Below are positions 1 to 8,860 of a stretch of 64,000 nt of DNA, piece by piece; position 1 is the stretch's first letter; every line of letters starts with the position of its first letter. The translations under genes and the position numbers were made by a program. This stretch comes from Vibrio neptunius. GTDB taxonomy: Bacteria > Pseudomonadota > Gammaproteobacteria > Enterobacterales > Vibrionaceae. The notes under the pieces are model-generated. The model saw only the letters and a program-made list of their open reading frames with translations, was not told the DNA's origin and made no database searches. The stretch is from assembly GCA_019339365.1 (NCBI GenBank), contig CP079860.1, positions 124,001 through 188,000 on the forward strand. Direction: 5' to 3'.

Positions 1-108
1 GTGATTGCCCTATTATTGAAGATCTCACCAAGTGAAGCGTTGCCCATTCTCTTAATTTTATTACTCTTTTCAACTGCTCACCATGAAGTACGTCCACAGA
101 TCATGTAA
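1..108 (+). CDS. C-terminal end of an unidentified membrane protein (partial)
   Basis: An open frame enters from the left edge and stops at TAA 106-108. The 35 visible residues are mostly leucine, isoleucine and alanine, forming about one membrane-spanning helix, followed by a short polar tail (HHEVRPQIM). Its stop is close upstream of the next gene on the same strand, so the two may be cotranscribed. Too little is visible to name a family. Confidence 0.45.
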   Translation: MIALLLKISPSEALPILLILLLFSTAHHEVRPQIM

Positions 109-143
109 CATTGAAAGACAACTCAGATACATCGGATGTCTTC

Positions 144-2034
144 ATGGAAGCAGAATTACTGGAAATTAAGAATTTTCTCTCTCAACACCCTCCCTTTGAT
201 GAGCTAGAAGACGACGTGCTCAACTTAGTCACCAAGCATGTTGAAATTTCTTATTTTCGTGAGGATACACCCGTCATCCACTTTGGCGATGAGATCCATG
301 ATTTGTACATGGTTCGCAGTGGGGTTGTTGAAGTTTATCGACGTAAAGGTGAACTTTATAACCGCCTCGATGAAGGTGCTCTGTTTGGTCAAATGGGCCT
401 ACTCACCAATAATAAAGTGCGCTTTCCAGCCAAAGCGACCAAAGATACGTTGGTGTACTGCATTCCTGAAGCCATTTTCCAACAGCTCTACGACAATCAC
501 GAAACCTTTGCCGATTTTGTTGAAGTCGAAGATACCGCCCGACTTCGTCAAGCGGTTTCAAGTACCAATGAACAAAACGACCTAACAACGTCTAAAGTGC
601 GCACGCTTCTCACCGGAGATGCGCCCTTTTTTGGAAAAAACAGAAACCATCCAGAATGCGGCGATCAAAATGGCTGAAGAGAATGTCTCTTCACTGTTGA
701 TCATCGACCCCGACATCCTCGAAGACAACGAGGAAGACAATTCCCCACTGGTGGGCATCATCACCGACCGGGATCTATGTACCCGTGTATTGGCTGAAGG
801 TCTCGATGCGAACGATGAAGTGGCTAGCGTGATGACAACCGAAGTCATTTCCCTTGATCACAATGCGTACGTGTATGAAGCAATGCTGACCATGTTGCGC
901 TACAACGTGCATCATCTTCCTGTTTTAAAAGATAAAAAGCCGATTGGTATTATTGAAGCGACAGACATTGTCCGCTACGAATCGCAAAACTCTCTACTCT
1001 TGGTCAGCAGCATCTTCCAACAACAGTCGATAGAAGAGCTCGCGGCTTTATCTGAACAGGTAAAAGATAGCTTTGTGCGATTGGTCAACGAAGATGCGAA
1101 CTCTCATATGGTCGGCAGTGCCATGTCGGTGATTGGCAAAAGCTTCAAACAGCGAATTATTGAGCTGGCGGAAGAAGAGCTAGGCGAACCGCCGATTCCC
1201 TATTGCTTTCTGGCTTTAGGATCTATGGGCCGAGACGAGCAGATCTTGGTAACCGATCAGGACAACGCCATCATCCTTGATAATTCGTATGTCAAGGAAC
1301 AACACGATGGGTATTTCTCCGCTCTGGCCAAGAAAATCTGTGATGGATTAAATGAGTGCGGTTACACCTATTGTACCGGTGACATTATGGCGACTAATCC
1401 GGAGTGGCGCATGACCCGTACCGAGTGGGAAGAGTGCTTTGCCGACTGGATTGACGACCCGAACCCGAAAGCACTATTGAATGCCTCTATTTTCTTTGAC
1501 TTAGTCGGTGTTTATGGTCGCCTGAAATGGGCCGAACAGCTTAACGGCTTTATTGTTAGACGCTCTCGAAAAAACAACCGCTTCCTAGCCTGCCTAGCGC
1601 GCAATGCGATGAACCGAACGCCGCCGCTCGGTTTCTTCAAAGATTTTGTGATGGAGAAAGACGGCCAGCATAAAAACTCCATCAACCTCAAGCGCCGTGG
1701 TACTGCTCCATTGGCTGACTTAATTCGTGTCCACGCGCTAGCGGTTGGGTCCCGCTCTACCAACTCCTTTGAACGCCTAGATGATATTCATGAAGCCGGC
1801 ATTTTACCCAAAGGAAAGGCGCGCGATCTTCGCGATGCATTAGAGTTTATTTCTATGGTACGAATTCGTCACCAAGCGCTGGATGTAGAGAATGAAATCG
1901 AACCAGACAACAATATAGAACCAGAAAATCTATCTGATTTTGAACGCCGCAACTTAAAAGATGCGTTCCAGATCCTTAGTAATGCACAGAATTTTCTCAA
2001 GTTCCGCTACCAAGCCAGCAATAATTTTAAGTAG
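144..2034 (+). CDS. cNMP-binding / CBS-pair / DUF294 nucleotidyltransferase-like protein (frameshifted)
   Basis: The gene order within the protein is a cyclic-nucleotide-binding-like beta barrel (about residues 15-130), two CBS domains (about 160-280) and a DUF294 putative nucleotidyltransferase with its C-terminal helical domain. The motif GSMGRDEQ with the following DQDN is the nucleotidyltransferase signature. Family members are about 620-630 residues and act as presumed nucleotide-sensing signalling proteins; the exact reaction is unknown. The frame breaks at the T6 run 627-632: removing one T joins APF to LEKTETI and gives 629 residues. An upstream TTG at 111 is possible, but ATG 144 fits the family N-terminus. 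The exonuclease gene starts 7 nt after the stop, as commonly seen for this pair in proteobacteria. I treat the break as a probable sequence error, not a pseudogene. Confidence 0.85.
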
Positions 2035-2041
2035 GTGAACC

Positions 2042-2761
2042 ATGATTAAAAATATGATGCGTAAGCCGACGATAGACTGGGAAAAAAAGTTTGAGGCAAA
2101 ACAGAAAACGAGCCGAAATGATTCACTCCAGCGTTACTATCATAGTGGCCTCCCTACTGCGGATACTCACTTGGAAGACGTGACGTTTCTGGCGATGGAT
2201 TTTGAAACCACGGGACTAGATTCCAATCAGGACGACATCATCACCATTGGAACCGTGCCGTTTAACCTCAACAGAATCTTTATCAATCAAGCGCATCATT
2301 GGACAGTGCGCCCGCGCCAACAACTGGCCGAAGAATCGGTCATCATTCATGGCATTACCCATAGTGATATACTCGATGCGCCGGACTTGTCTGAAGTTTA
2401 TGATCAGGTCTTACAACAGATGGCGGGCAAGATCATGGTGGTGCATTATCAAAGAATTGAGCGTGAGTTTTTTGATCAAGCACTCAAGGACCGGATTAAT
2501 GAAGGGATTGAGTTTCCGGTCGTGGACACCATGCATCTTGAGACCCTGCACCAACAACGCCTGCACGGTGGCATACTGAATAAAGTGCTGGGCAAGAAAC
2601 CAGATTCCGTCAGACTTGGGGCTAGCCGAACGCGATATGGCCTTCCTCCTTACACGCCACATCATGCCTTAACGGATGCGGTGGCAACCGCTGAGTTGTT
2701 ACAGGCGCAAATAGCCTATCACTATCAGCGCTCAACGACACTGGGTCAGATTTGGCTCTGA
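2042..2761 (+). CDS. DEDDh-family 3'-5' exonuclease (DnaQ-like)
   Basis: A 239-residue protein with a DnaQ/RNase T type exonuclease fold. Exo I is FLAMDFETTGLD, carrying the two metal-binding acidic residues (about residues 52-54). A later acidic residue follows, and the Exo III motif HHALTDA near residues 208-214 supplies the catalytic His and Asp. The N-terminal 45 residues are basic and have no recognised domain. It is not the Pol III epsilon subunit by context, because it forms an operon with the CBS/DUF294 protein rather than standing alone. Such stand-alone exonucleases degrade DNA or RNA 3' ends; the substrate here is unknown. The gene ends at a strong bidirectional terminator. Confidence 0.85.
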   Translation: MIKNMMRKPTIDWEKKFEAKQKTSRNDSLQRYYHSGLPTADTHLEDVTFLAMDFETTGLDSNQDDIITIGTVPFNLNRIFINQAHHWTVRPRQQLAEESVIIHGITHSDILDAPDLSEVYDQVLQQMAGKIMVVHYQRIEREFFDQALKDRINEGIEFPVVDTMHLETLHQQRLHGGILNKVLGKKPDSVRLGASRTRYGLPPYTPHHALTDAVATAELLQAQIAYHYQRSTTLGQIWL

Positions 2762-2790
2762 TACCCAGTGAGTCGCGCAGTCAGAAATAA

Positions 2791-2817
2791 AAAAGGGACG
2801 AAAATTCGTCCCTTTTT
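2791..2817. terminator. Bidirectional intrinsic terminator
   Basis: GGGACGAA (2795-2802), a two-base spacer and TTCGTCCC (2805-2812), flanked by an A-run on the left and a T-run on the right. It separates the exonuclease gene (+) from the BCCT gene (-) and can end transcription from both sides. Confidence 0.85.
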
Positions 2818-2834
2818 CTATTCAACTACGTCGA

Positions 2835-4412
2835 CTAGCGGTCGTATTTTTCAGTGCGCATGCCCATGAGCAAGCTGACACACATCATCAGCAATACAAA
2901 GGTGAACGGCAAGGCAGTAGAAATTGCGCCGGCTTGCAGTGCCTGAACGGCTTCTGTACCACCTACCCAAAGTAGTGCTACCGCAATCGCCCCTTCCATA
3001 AACGCCCAGAAAACGCGCTGAAGAACGGGTGCATCGACTTTACCACCAGCGGTAATGCTATCAATCACCAATGAACCTGAGTCAGACGAGGTAATAAAGA
3101 ACACCAACACCAGAATCACAGCAATAATCGACAATACCGTCCCGAACGGCAGTACATCAAACATCTGGAACATGGCCAGAGAAACATCCGTTAGACCATT
3201 TGCACCGAGCTCACCAATGTTGTTCACTACTTGGTCAATCGCTAGACCACCGAATACAGACATCCAAAGAAGTGTTACCGCGGTAGGCACCAATAGAACC
3301 GCTGTCATAAATTCACGTACCGTGCGGCCTTTAGACACACGCGCAATGAACATACCAACGAATGGCGACCATGAAATCCACCATGCCCAGTAGAATACTG
3401 TCCAGCCTTGGAACCAGGCTTCGTCTTGACGGCCATGAGGGTTACTTAGCGGAATGATGTTCTCAACATAGGCCATCAGCGTGGTGCCAATGTTGCCAAA
3501 CGCCACCGCATAACCAATCAGAGCAACCAGAATCAGCAATAAGAAGGCGACGATCATGTTGATGTTACTGATCACCTTTACGCCACCATCAATACCACGC
3601 ACAACGGAGACCACCGCGAGTAAAGTCACAACCGTAATCACGACGATCTGTAACCCCATCCCTGCATCTAAACCGAATACATGGTGGATACCGCTCGCCG
3701 CTTGTTGCGCACCTAAACCAAGGGATGTAGCAAGACCAAACAGCGTCGCCAATACCGCTAAAATATCAACGATGTGCCCAGCCCAGCCCCATGCACGATC
3801 ACCAAGAATAGGGTAAAAAATAGAGCGGATGGAAAGCGGTAACCCTTTGTTATAAGCAAAGAACGCCAAAGACAGAGCAACAACACCGTAAATAGCCCAA
3901 GGGTGAAGGCCCCAATGGTACATGGTTGCGCCCATTGCCAGTTTCGCCGCTTCAGGGGTATTGGCTTCAACCCCTAACGGTGTTTCGAACCAACCCGTGT
4001 AGTAAGCAACTGGCTCGGCCACACTCCAGAACATCAGGCCGATACCCATACCCGCAGCGAAAAGCATCGATAGCCACGAGATAAATGAGTAATCCGCTGT
4101 CGCATCTTGACCACCAAGACGGATTTTACCCAATGGGCTTACGATTAACGCAAGGCAGAACACGACAAAAATGTTTCCTGACCAAATAAATAGCCAGTCA
4201 AAGCTGCCGATAATTTGAAACTTCAAGCCATCGAGCAAGGATTTTGCTGACTGTGCATCCATCACCAACACAGCAAACAGGAACAATCCGATGAACCCGG
4301 CACTCACGCCAAACACGGGGTTATGAACATCAAACCCCCACTTTTGTACATTATCTTGGCCGATGGTGTAATCGGTACTGTCGATACTGTACTTGTCTAT
4401 ACCTTTCGTCAT
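2835..4412 (-). CDS. BCCT-family betaine/choline/carnitine transporter
   Basis: A 525-residue protein with about 12 hydrophobic segments. The BCCT signature GWTVFYWAWW lies near residues 336-345 and includes the aromatic residues that line the substrate site in this family. The likely role is sodium- or proton-coupled uptake of glycine betaine or related compatible solutes across the inner membrane during salt stress. The gene is divergent from a MarR-type regulator of the CosR type. In V. parahaemolyticus bccT3 and in V. cholerae opuD occupy this position next to cosR, so this is probably the orthologue. The precise substrate cannot be read from sequence. Confidence 0.9.
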   Translation of the reverse strand: MTKGIDKYSIDSTDYTIGQDNVQKWGFDVHNPVFGVSAGFIGLFLFAVLVMDAQSAKSLLDGLKFQIIGSFDWLFIWSGNIFVVFCLALIVSPLGKIRLGGQDATADYSFISWLSMLFAAGMGIGLMFWSVAEPVAYYTGWFETPLGVEANTPEAAKLAMGATMYHWGLHPWAIYGVVALSLAFFAYNKGLPLSIRSIFYPILGDRAWGWAGHIVDILAVLATLFGLATSLGLGAQQAASGIHHVFGLDAGMGLQIVVITVVTLLAVVSVVRGIDGGVKVISNINMIVAFLLLILVALIGYAVAFGNIGTTLMAYVENIIPLSNPHGRQDEAWFQGWTVFYWAWWISWSPFVGMFIARVSKGRTVREFMTAVLLVPTAVTLLWMSVFGGLAIDQVVNNIGELGANGLTDVSLAMFQMFDVLPFGTVLSIIAVILVLVFFITSSDSGSLVIDSITAGGKVDAPVLQRVFWAFMEGAIAVALLWVGGTEAVQALQAGAISTALPFTFVLLMMCVSLLMGMRTEKYDR

Positions 4413-4824
4413 CTTTCCTCTCTTAATGATTATTCTTCCCTAATCAAGCCTTCAGATAGAAAAATCATTAGTGATAGAAACAATTTAATCTATATCAAGA
4501 CTTGATCGACTCAACACCATTGTACGCCCAGATCCAGATCATTCCAGTAAATCACTATTATTTGTCCAATTTTTGGACACAAATCTGTTTGAAAGGCTAC
4601 TATTTACACAAAAATCAACAAACCTCCCCCAAACATTCATTTTGACTTCTAAACATTTGACAACATCACATTTACACCAAAAATTTCTTTCAAAATCTCA
4701 TAACTATTCTTTCCCTCACTACTATGAGAAATAAGTATGATATTTATGGGTTTTCAGGCTTCATTTCGCGGGAATTTTCATGTATTTTCTCGCCTCCAAA
4801 CGCTTCGCTCACTAAGGATTAACA
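4413..4824. promoter_or_regulatory. Divergent AT-rich control region between the BCCT gene and cosR
   Basis: This 412-bp region holds no convincing ORF. It must contain the promoters of both flanking genes. Its clearest element is a perfect inverted repeat at 4563-4579, TGTCCAA-TTT-TTGGACA, a plausible dimeric operator. A MarR protein commonly binds such a divergent region, but the site assignment to CosR is inference. Confidence 0.5.
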
Positions 4825-5301
4825 TTGGAAAAGCACGAAGAAGTTCTTATCTCTATTCGACAGATTATCCGCGCCATCGATCTGCACTCGAAAAGGCTAA
4901 GTAAAGAGTCTGGCTTAACAGGCCCACAACTGATTCTCATGCGCTCGATACGTGAGCTTGGTGAAGTGACGATTCGTGAGCTTTCTAACCACACCAACAT
5001 GAGTCAGGCAACCGCAACCACTATCCTTGATCGTTTGGAGCGCCAGGAGTTAGTCACGCGTGTTCGCAGTGTTCAAGATAAGCGTAAAGTGCATGCACAC
5101 CTCACCGATAAGGGCATCGCTGTACTCGAACAGGCCCCAATGCCTTTGCAGCAGAACTTCATCAATAAGTTTCAACGCCTAGAAGAATGGGAACAGTCAC
5201 TGCTTCTCTCTTCGGTACAACGTATTTCCTCGATGATGAATGCGGAAGACATTGATGTTGCACCTGTACTTGAGCTTGGAAGCATTACTAAACCAGAATA
5301 A
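4825..5301 (+). CDS. cosR: MarR-family osmolyte regulator CosR
   Basis: A 158-residue winged-helix protein. The recognition region (ELSNHTNMSQATATTILDR, about residues 53-71) and wing (RVRSVQDKRKVHAHLT, about 80-95) are typical of MarR proteins. CosR is known in Vibrio as a repressor of compatible-solute synthesis (ectoine, betaine) and uptake genes at low salinity. The divergent BCCT transporter gene is its usual neighbour. The start is TTG at 4825 preceded by AAGGA at suitable spacing; no in-frame ATG lies near. Identification rests on context and family match, not on a search. Confidence 0.85.
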   Translation: MEKHEEVLISIRQIIRAIDLHSKRLSKESGLTGPQLILMRSIRELGEVTIRELSNHTNMSQATATTILDRLERQELVTRVRSVQDKRKVHAHLTDKGIAVLEQAPMPLQQNFINKFQRLEEWEQSLLLSSVQRISSMMNAEDIDVAPVLELGSITKPE

Positions 5302-5375
5302 CCACCCTAAGCTGGATTGATTTAGCAACACTTTGAGCCTATTTTTTATATTGCAGAAAAGGTCAAAGGTGTTGC

Positions 5376-6424
5376 ATGGTGAAAAAAGGACGCTTCAAAG
5401 CCGACATGGGGACACGATCCTCGATTTCAGACAGCAGCAGCAGGTTCTGAAATTTATCGCCGTGATCACTTTAGTTTTCTTTGTCCCACTCGGCATTAAG
5501 AACCTTCTTATTGGCGAGGTTCTACTCGGTGCTGTGCTTTTGGCGTTTGAGATCACTTTGCTTCTCGAGATCGCTGCCATCATTTACAACAAGGCCGGTC
5601 TGTTCGGCCATCTTATCCCTCTGGCTCTTCTGGTGATTTCAACCATTATGGCGGTCAACATTTTTGGCACCTTGGCCACCTATTGGGTGTTCCCCATCAT
5701 CATTAGCATTGTGTTTCTCTTGCCTGCTCGCATTGCCACGATTGCGAATATTGTGGTGTGCCTAGGTTCCACTATCGCCGTATTGCCTCATCAGGAATTG
5801 TCCGAAACCTCTCGCTATGCGTTCTCGCTTCTCGCGACAGCAGTCATTGTCCATGTGGTTGTCAAAGCGGTCAGACGGCTACAAAAAGAGCTTCGCTACT
5901 TGTCGGTAAGAGATCCTATGACGGGCGCTTACAACCGACACCAACTGCAGAGCTCACTTGAGAACATTCACCAGCTCTATAACACCTCGTCAATCGCCCT
6001 GATTGATATCGACAAATTTAAAGCGATTAATGATCTCTATGGGCACGATGTGGGTGACCAAGTCATCACTGAGGTAGTCGGCATTATTGACAGCCAGACC
6101 GAGCACTCTACCCTATTGTTTCGTTTGGGAGGCGATGAATTCCTTTTGTTGTTCCCTCAAGCCGATCAATATGCCGTTGAGTCTTCAATGCAAGCAATCA
6201 ACCGCGCCGTCAAAGAACACGCTTATCCGCAACATGCCAAAGTGACCCTCAGTGCTGGTGTGGCTGAGTCCAAACCGTTTGAAACGATCGAAGACTGGGT
6301 CAAACGCGCCGACATTGCGCTGTACCAATCAAAAAGTCTGGGGCGCGATCGAGTTTCACTGTATTCCCAACCAGACCTTGTGGACCATCAGAGTCAGAGT
6401 CGCTATCAGCGCGCCATACGCTGA
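5376..6424 (+). CDS. Membrane-bound diguanylate cyclase (GGDEF)
   Basis: About six hydrophobic segments in the first half are followed by a GGDEF domain (about the last 165 residues). The domain has the metal-binding DIDKFKAIND segment and the active-site motif LGGDEF. It should make cyclic di-GMP from two GTP. No RxxD inhibitory site is seen five residues before GGDEF. There is no EAL domain. The start is uncertain. ATG 5376 has AAAGGTG upstream but needs one extra G in the G4 run at 5408-5411 to join the long frame (349 residues). Without an indel, TTG 5333, GTG 5369 or TTG 5372 would be the start. The adjacent Lrp gene is convergent, with stops 1 bp apart. Confidence 0.8.
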
Positions 6425-6425
6425 A

Positions 6426-6881
6426 TTAGTTGAAAATAGGGAGTTGTCTGGATTCTTTGACCTGTCGAATTGCTAAATGCGTATGGATGTCCTTAACATT
6501 TTCTAAGCGCTGAATTCTGCGTGTGAACGCTTCATACCCAGCCAGATCATGGCTGACAACTTCTAGAAGATAATCATAAGCCCCAGATACAACGTGGCAA
6601 CTCACCACTTCTTCCATCTCCTGAACGGCTTGCTCAAAATCATCAATAGAGGAGGCTTGATGGTTACTTAGACTGACCTCAACAAACACCGTCATCCCGA
6701 CCCCAACCTTATCTTTACTTAAGCTTGCGCGATAACTGGCGATCACGCCCTCTTCTTCAAGCCGTTTAATTCTTCGAGCGCAAGGGGAAGGTGACAAACC
6801 GACTTTGTCGGCGATATCGGCGGTCGACTGACGGGCATCTTTTTGTAGCAACATCAAGATGTGTTGATCGATTCTATCCAT
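6426..6881 (-). CDS. Lrp/AsnC-family transcriptional regulator
   Basis: A 151-residue protein with an N-terminal helix-turn-helix (about residues 4-60, ending in RRIKRLEEEGVI) and a C-terminal RAM/effector-binding domain with the VSGAYDYLLEV core. Lrp/AsnC proteins sense amino acids and form octamer-like rings on DNA. It is divergent from an EamA exporter gene, a frequent arrangement in which the regulator controls amino-acid export. The ligand is not evident. Confidence 0.9.
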   Translation of the reverse strand: MDRIDQHILMLLQKDARQSTADIADKVGLSPSPCARRIKRLEEEGVIASYRASLSKDKVGVGMTVFVEVSLSNHQASSIDDFEQAVQEMEEVVSCHVVSGAYDYLLEVVSHDLAGYEAFTRRIQRLENVKDIHTHLAIRQVKESRQLPIFN

Positions 6882-7024
6882 GGATTGAGCCTCTATATAG
6901 CAATTTTTATAAAATAATTAGCTGATTCAGCCAACATTTCCATTTTCATTGGTTAACTTTGCCATATTTGGTCTCCAGAAACGACTCATAATTACTGACA
7001 CTCAATGAATAGACGAATAACGTT

Positions 7025-7948
7025 ATGATCTCAGGTTACTTGGCAATGGCTGCCACACTGCTTCTCTGGTCTGGCTTTTTTCTTTCACTCCGTGGTGGTG
7101 CACATTCGGAACTGACTACCGCAGATATCGCCTTAGCACGATTTCTCATCCCTTGTATCGTGCTACTCCCTCTGGTGTTTAAGTCAAAGGAGCTCATTAG
7201 AAAAGTCCCTAAGCGTTACCTCATTGGTATGTTTGTCGGATGTGGTTTGCCCTACTTGCTGATCGCAGGTACAGGTATGCGGCTTGCCCCTGTCTCAGAT
7301 GGAAGTGCGCTTATCCCAGGGACGCTCCCCTTGTTCGTCTCTGGTATTGCAATACTGCTTTTCAAGCAACCTTTGAGTTCACATCGCCTATTGGGATTAG
7401 CGCTCGTCATCAGTGGGATAGCGGTCTTTCTCTACCAAGGGTTTGGCCAGTCTGATAGTGACTTACTCAGTGGTTACATGCTGTTTTTATTGGGCAGTAT
7501 GATGTGGGCGACGTTCACCATTTGTGCGCGTGTTTCTAACCTTAACCCACTTGTTGCTGCGGGAATAATCTCATTACTTTCAACACTGGCACTGTTGGTG
7601 CTGATTATAACTGGCACACTCGACAGTCACTTACTCACTACCCGTGCCGCTGAATGGCCATGGAAAGAGCTCATGGGCCACATTACCCTACAAGGTGTAG
7701 GCGCTGGTCTTGTCGCCGCATTCACCTACTTACATGCGATATCAGTACTCGGCGCAGAGCGCACGGCAGCGTTCGGCGCAGCCACACCTGCCATTGCGAC
7801 TTTGTTGGCGATACCAGTATTTAACGAGCAGCCGACACAACTTGGATGGTTTGCTCTCGGGTTGGTTTGTATTGGAAGTTTGGTGGCCAGCAATATCTTT
7901 ATGAGAAAAGATACCTCTTTGCTTTATCAGCCACCTAAATTTAAATGA
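7025..7948 (+). CDS. EamA/DMT-family transporter
   Basis: A 307-residue inner-membrane protein with about ten hydrophobic segments in two EamA repeats (about residues 1-140 and 150-290). DMT exporters of this kind move amino acids or other small metabolites out of the cell. The divergent Lrp-type gene suggests an amino-acid-linked substrate; that is inference. The 3' end overlaps the opposite-strand small membrane gene by 8 bp. Confidence 0.85.
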   Translation: MISGYLAMAATLLLWSGFFLSLRGGAHSELTTADIALARFLIPCIVLLPLVFKSKELIRKVPKRYLIGMFVGCGLPYLLIAGTGMRLAPVSDGSALIPGTLPLFVSGIAILLFKQPLSSHRLLGLALVISGIAVFLYQGFGQSDSDLLSGYMLFLLGSMMWATFTICARVSNLNPLVAAGIISLLSTLALLVLIITGTLDSHLLTTRAAEWPWKELMGHITLQGVGAGLVAAFTYLHAISVLGAERTAAFGAATPAIATLLAIPVFNEQPTQLGWFALGLVCIGSLVASNIFMRKDTSLLYQPPKFK

Positions 7949-8201
7949 GCCTAGGGATAAGCGTTAAGCTGGGAACAAGAACACACAGAACGTAGATCTG
8001 TCGCGCAAGGGCTTTGTTCTCCATTTTGATCAGAAAAGGAGAAGCGATGAACATGGAAACTAGTACATGCAGTGCCATATTACTCACAAATTGTTCCAGT
8101 ATGAGTGTAAACAGCAACCAGACGCCAATTTGTAAGCGAGAAACTCGAATTTTAATGCCTAACCCGACGATGAAGAGTGAAGCTGCAAGCGAAGAAATCA
8201 T
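7941..8201 (-). CDS. Small hypothetical membrane protein
   Basis: An 86-residue, strongly hydrophobic protein with about three predicted membrane segments separated by short basic loops (for example KIRVSRLQ). ATG 8201 is preceded by a weak AAAAAG; a TTG at 8207 is the longer alternative. No family recognised. It lies tail-to-tail with the EamA gene and divergent from the DUF1289 gene, sharing the region that carries a Fur-like box. Confidence 0.55.
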   Translation of the reverse strand: MISSLAASLFIVGLGIKIRVSRLQIGVWLLFTLILEQFVSNMALHVLVSMFIASPFLIKMENKALARQIYVLCVLVPSLTLIPRLI

Positions 8202-8244
8202 CAGCAAGACTACTTTTTAATATTAATTATGATTTTTAATAAAC

Positions 8245-8263
8245 AATAATAGGAATCATTATC
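8245..8263. promoter_or_regulatory. Candidate Fur box
   Basis: AATAATAGGAATCATTATC matches the 19-bp Fur consensus GATAATGATAATCATTATC at 15 of 19 positions, with an intact right half. It lies between two divergent small genes, so it could control either. Binding is inferred from the consensus only. Confidence 0.5.
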
Positions 8264-8332
8264 AAATACAACTGATTTTTTGTTGTTGTACCCAGAGTCC
8301 GGTATAGTCTGCAGCGAAATTTATTTGCGTGG

Positions 8333-8650
8333 ATGACCATTTTGAAAACGCCCTGTATCGCTGCATGCAAAAATAATGGTGGAATATGTAGCGGTTGCCA
8401 TCGAACCATGGATGAAATCGTCAACTGGCGCCATCTTTCAGATGATGAAAGAGACACCATTATGGAGGCCCTTCAAGGAAGCGTCGCAAGCCATCGCTGC
8501 CCTTCTTGTGGTGAGCCAGCCCAGTGCGACATCAGCGCCGGCAAAGACACTTGTTGGTGCTTTTCCCTAGAAAAACGGGATATGTCTTGCGCTGTTTCCA
8601 GTGATGCTTGTCTGTGCCGAAAGTGTCTCAACCACTTGCCAATCGCATAA
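8333..8650 (+). CDS. DUF1289 protein fused to a cysteine-rich CWC-type domain
   Basis: A 105-residue protein. Residues 1-50 form a DUF1289 domain (TPCIAACKNNGGICSGC, then W-R-LSDDER). Residues 55-100 are a second cysteine cluster resembling the cysteine-rich CWC domain (CPSCGEPAQCDI, DTCWCF, CLCRKC). Sixteen or so cysteines in so short a protein imply metal (zinc or iron-sulfur) binding. The function of both domains is unknown. The Fur-like box 70 bp upstream hints at iron control. A perfect AT-rich palindrome follows the gene. Confidence 0.8.
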   Translation: MTILKTPCIAACKNNGGICSGCHRTMDEIVNWRHLSDDERDTIMEALQGSVASHRCPSCGEPAQCDISAGKDTCWCFSLEKRDMSCAVSSDACLCRKCLNHLPIA

Positions 8651-8672
8651 ACCATCACTCCAATGAATACTA

Positions 8673-8701
8673 GATTTGGATTAGTTTTACTAATCCAAAT
8701 C
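8673..8701. repeat. Perfect 12-bp inverted repeat
   Basis: GATTTGGATTAG (8673-8684), a five-base spacer TTTTA and the exact reverse complement (8690-8701). No U-rich tract follows on either strand, so a classical terminator is uncertain; it could be a weak terminator of the preceding gene or an operator for emrD 160 bp downstream. Confidence 0.6.
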
Positions 8702-8860
8702 ATAGAAATTAATCTTGTTCCAGATCACACTTTTTTATTGCACCCTTTCCTGCCAAGCACTAAGATTCTCCGCCTAAACTAGTCGTTCTCTTTATTTTAT
8801 TAGGATTGCTTTAAGCAATACCTGTGGCTTTTTGCACTTTGAATTTAGGTATTTCAGGAA

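Noticed and set aside
238..585. 115-residue open frame inside the cNMP/CBS/DUF294 gene
   Set aside because: Shadow frame: the main frame carries recognisable domains over the same bases and this one has no family features.
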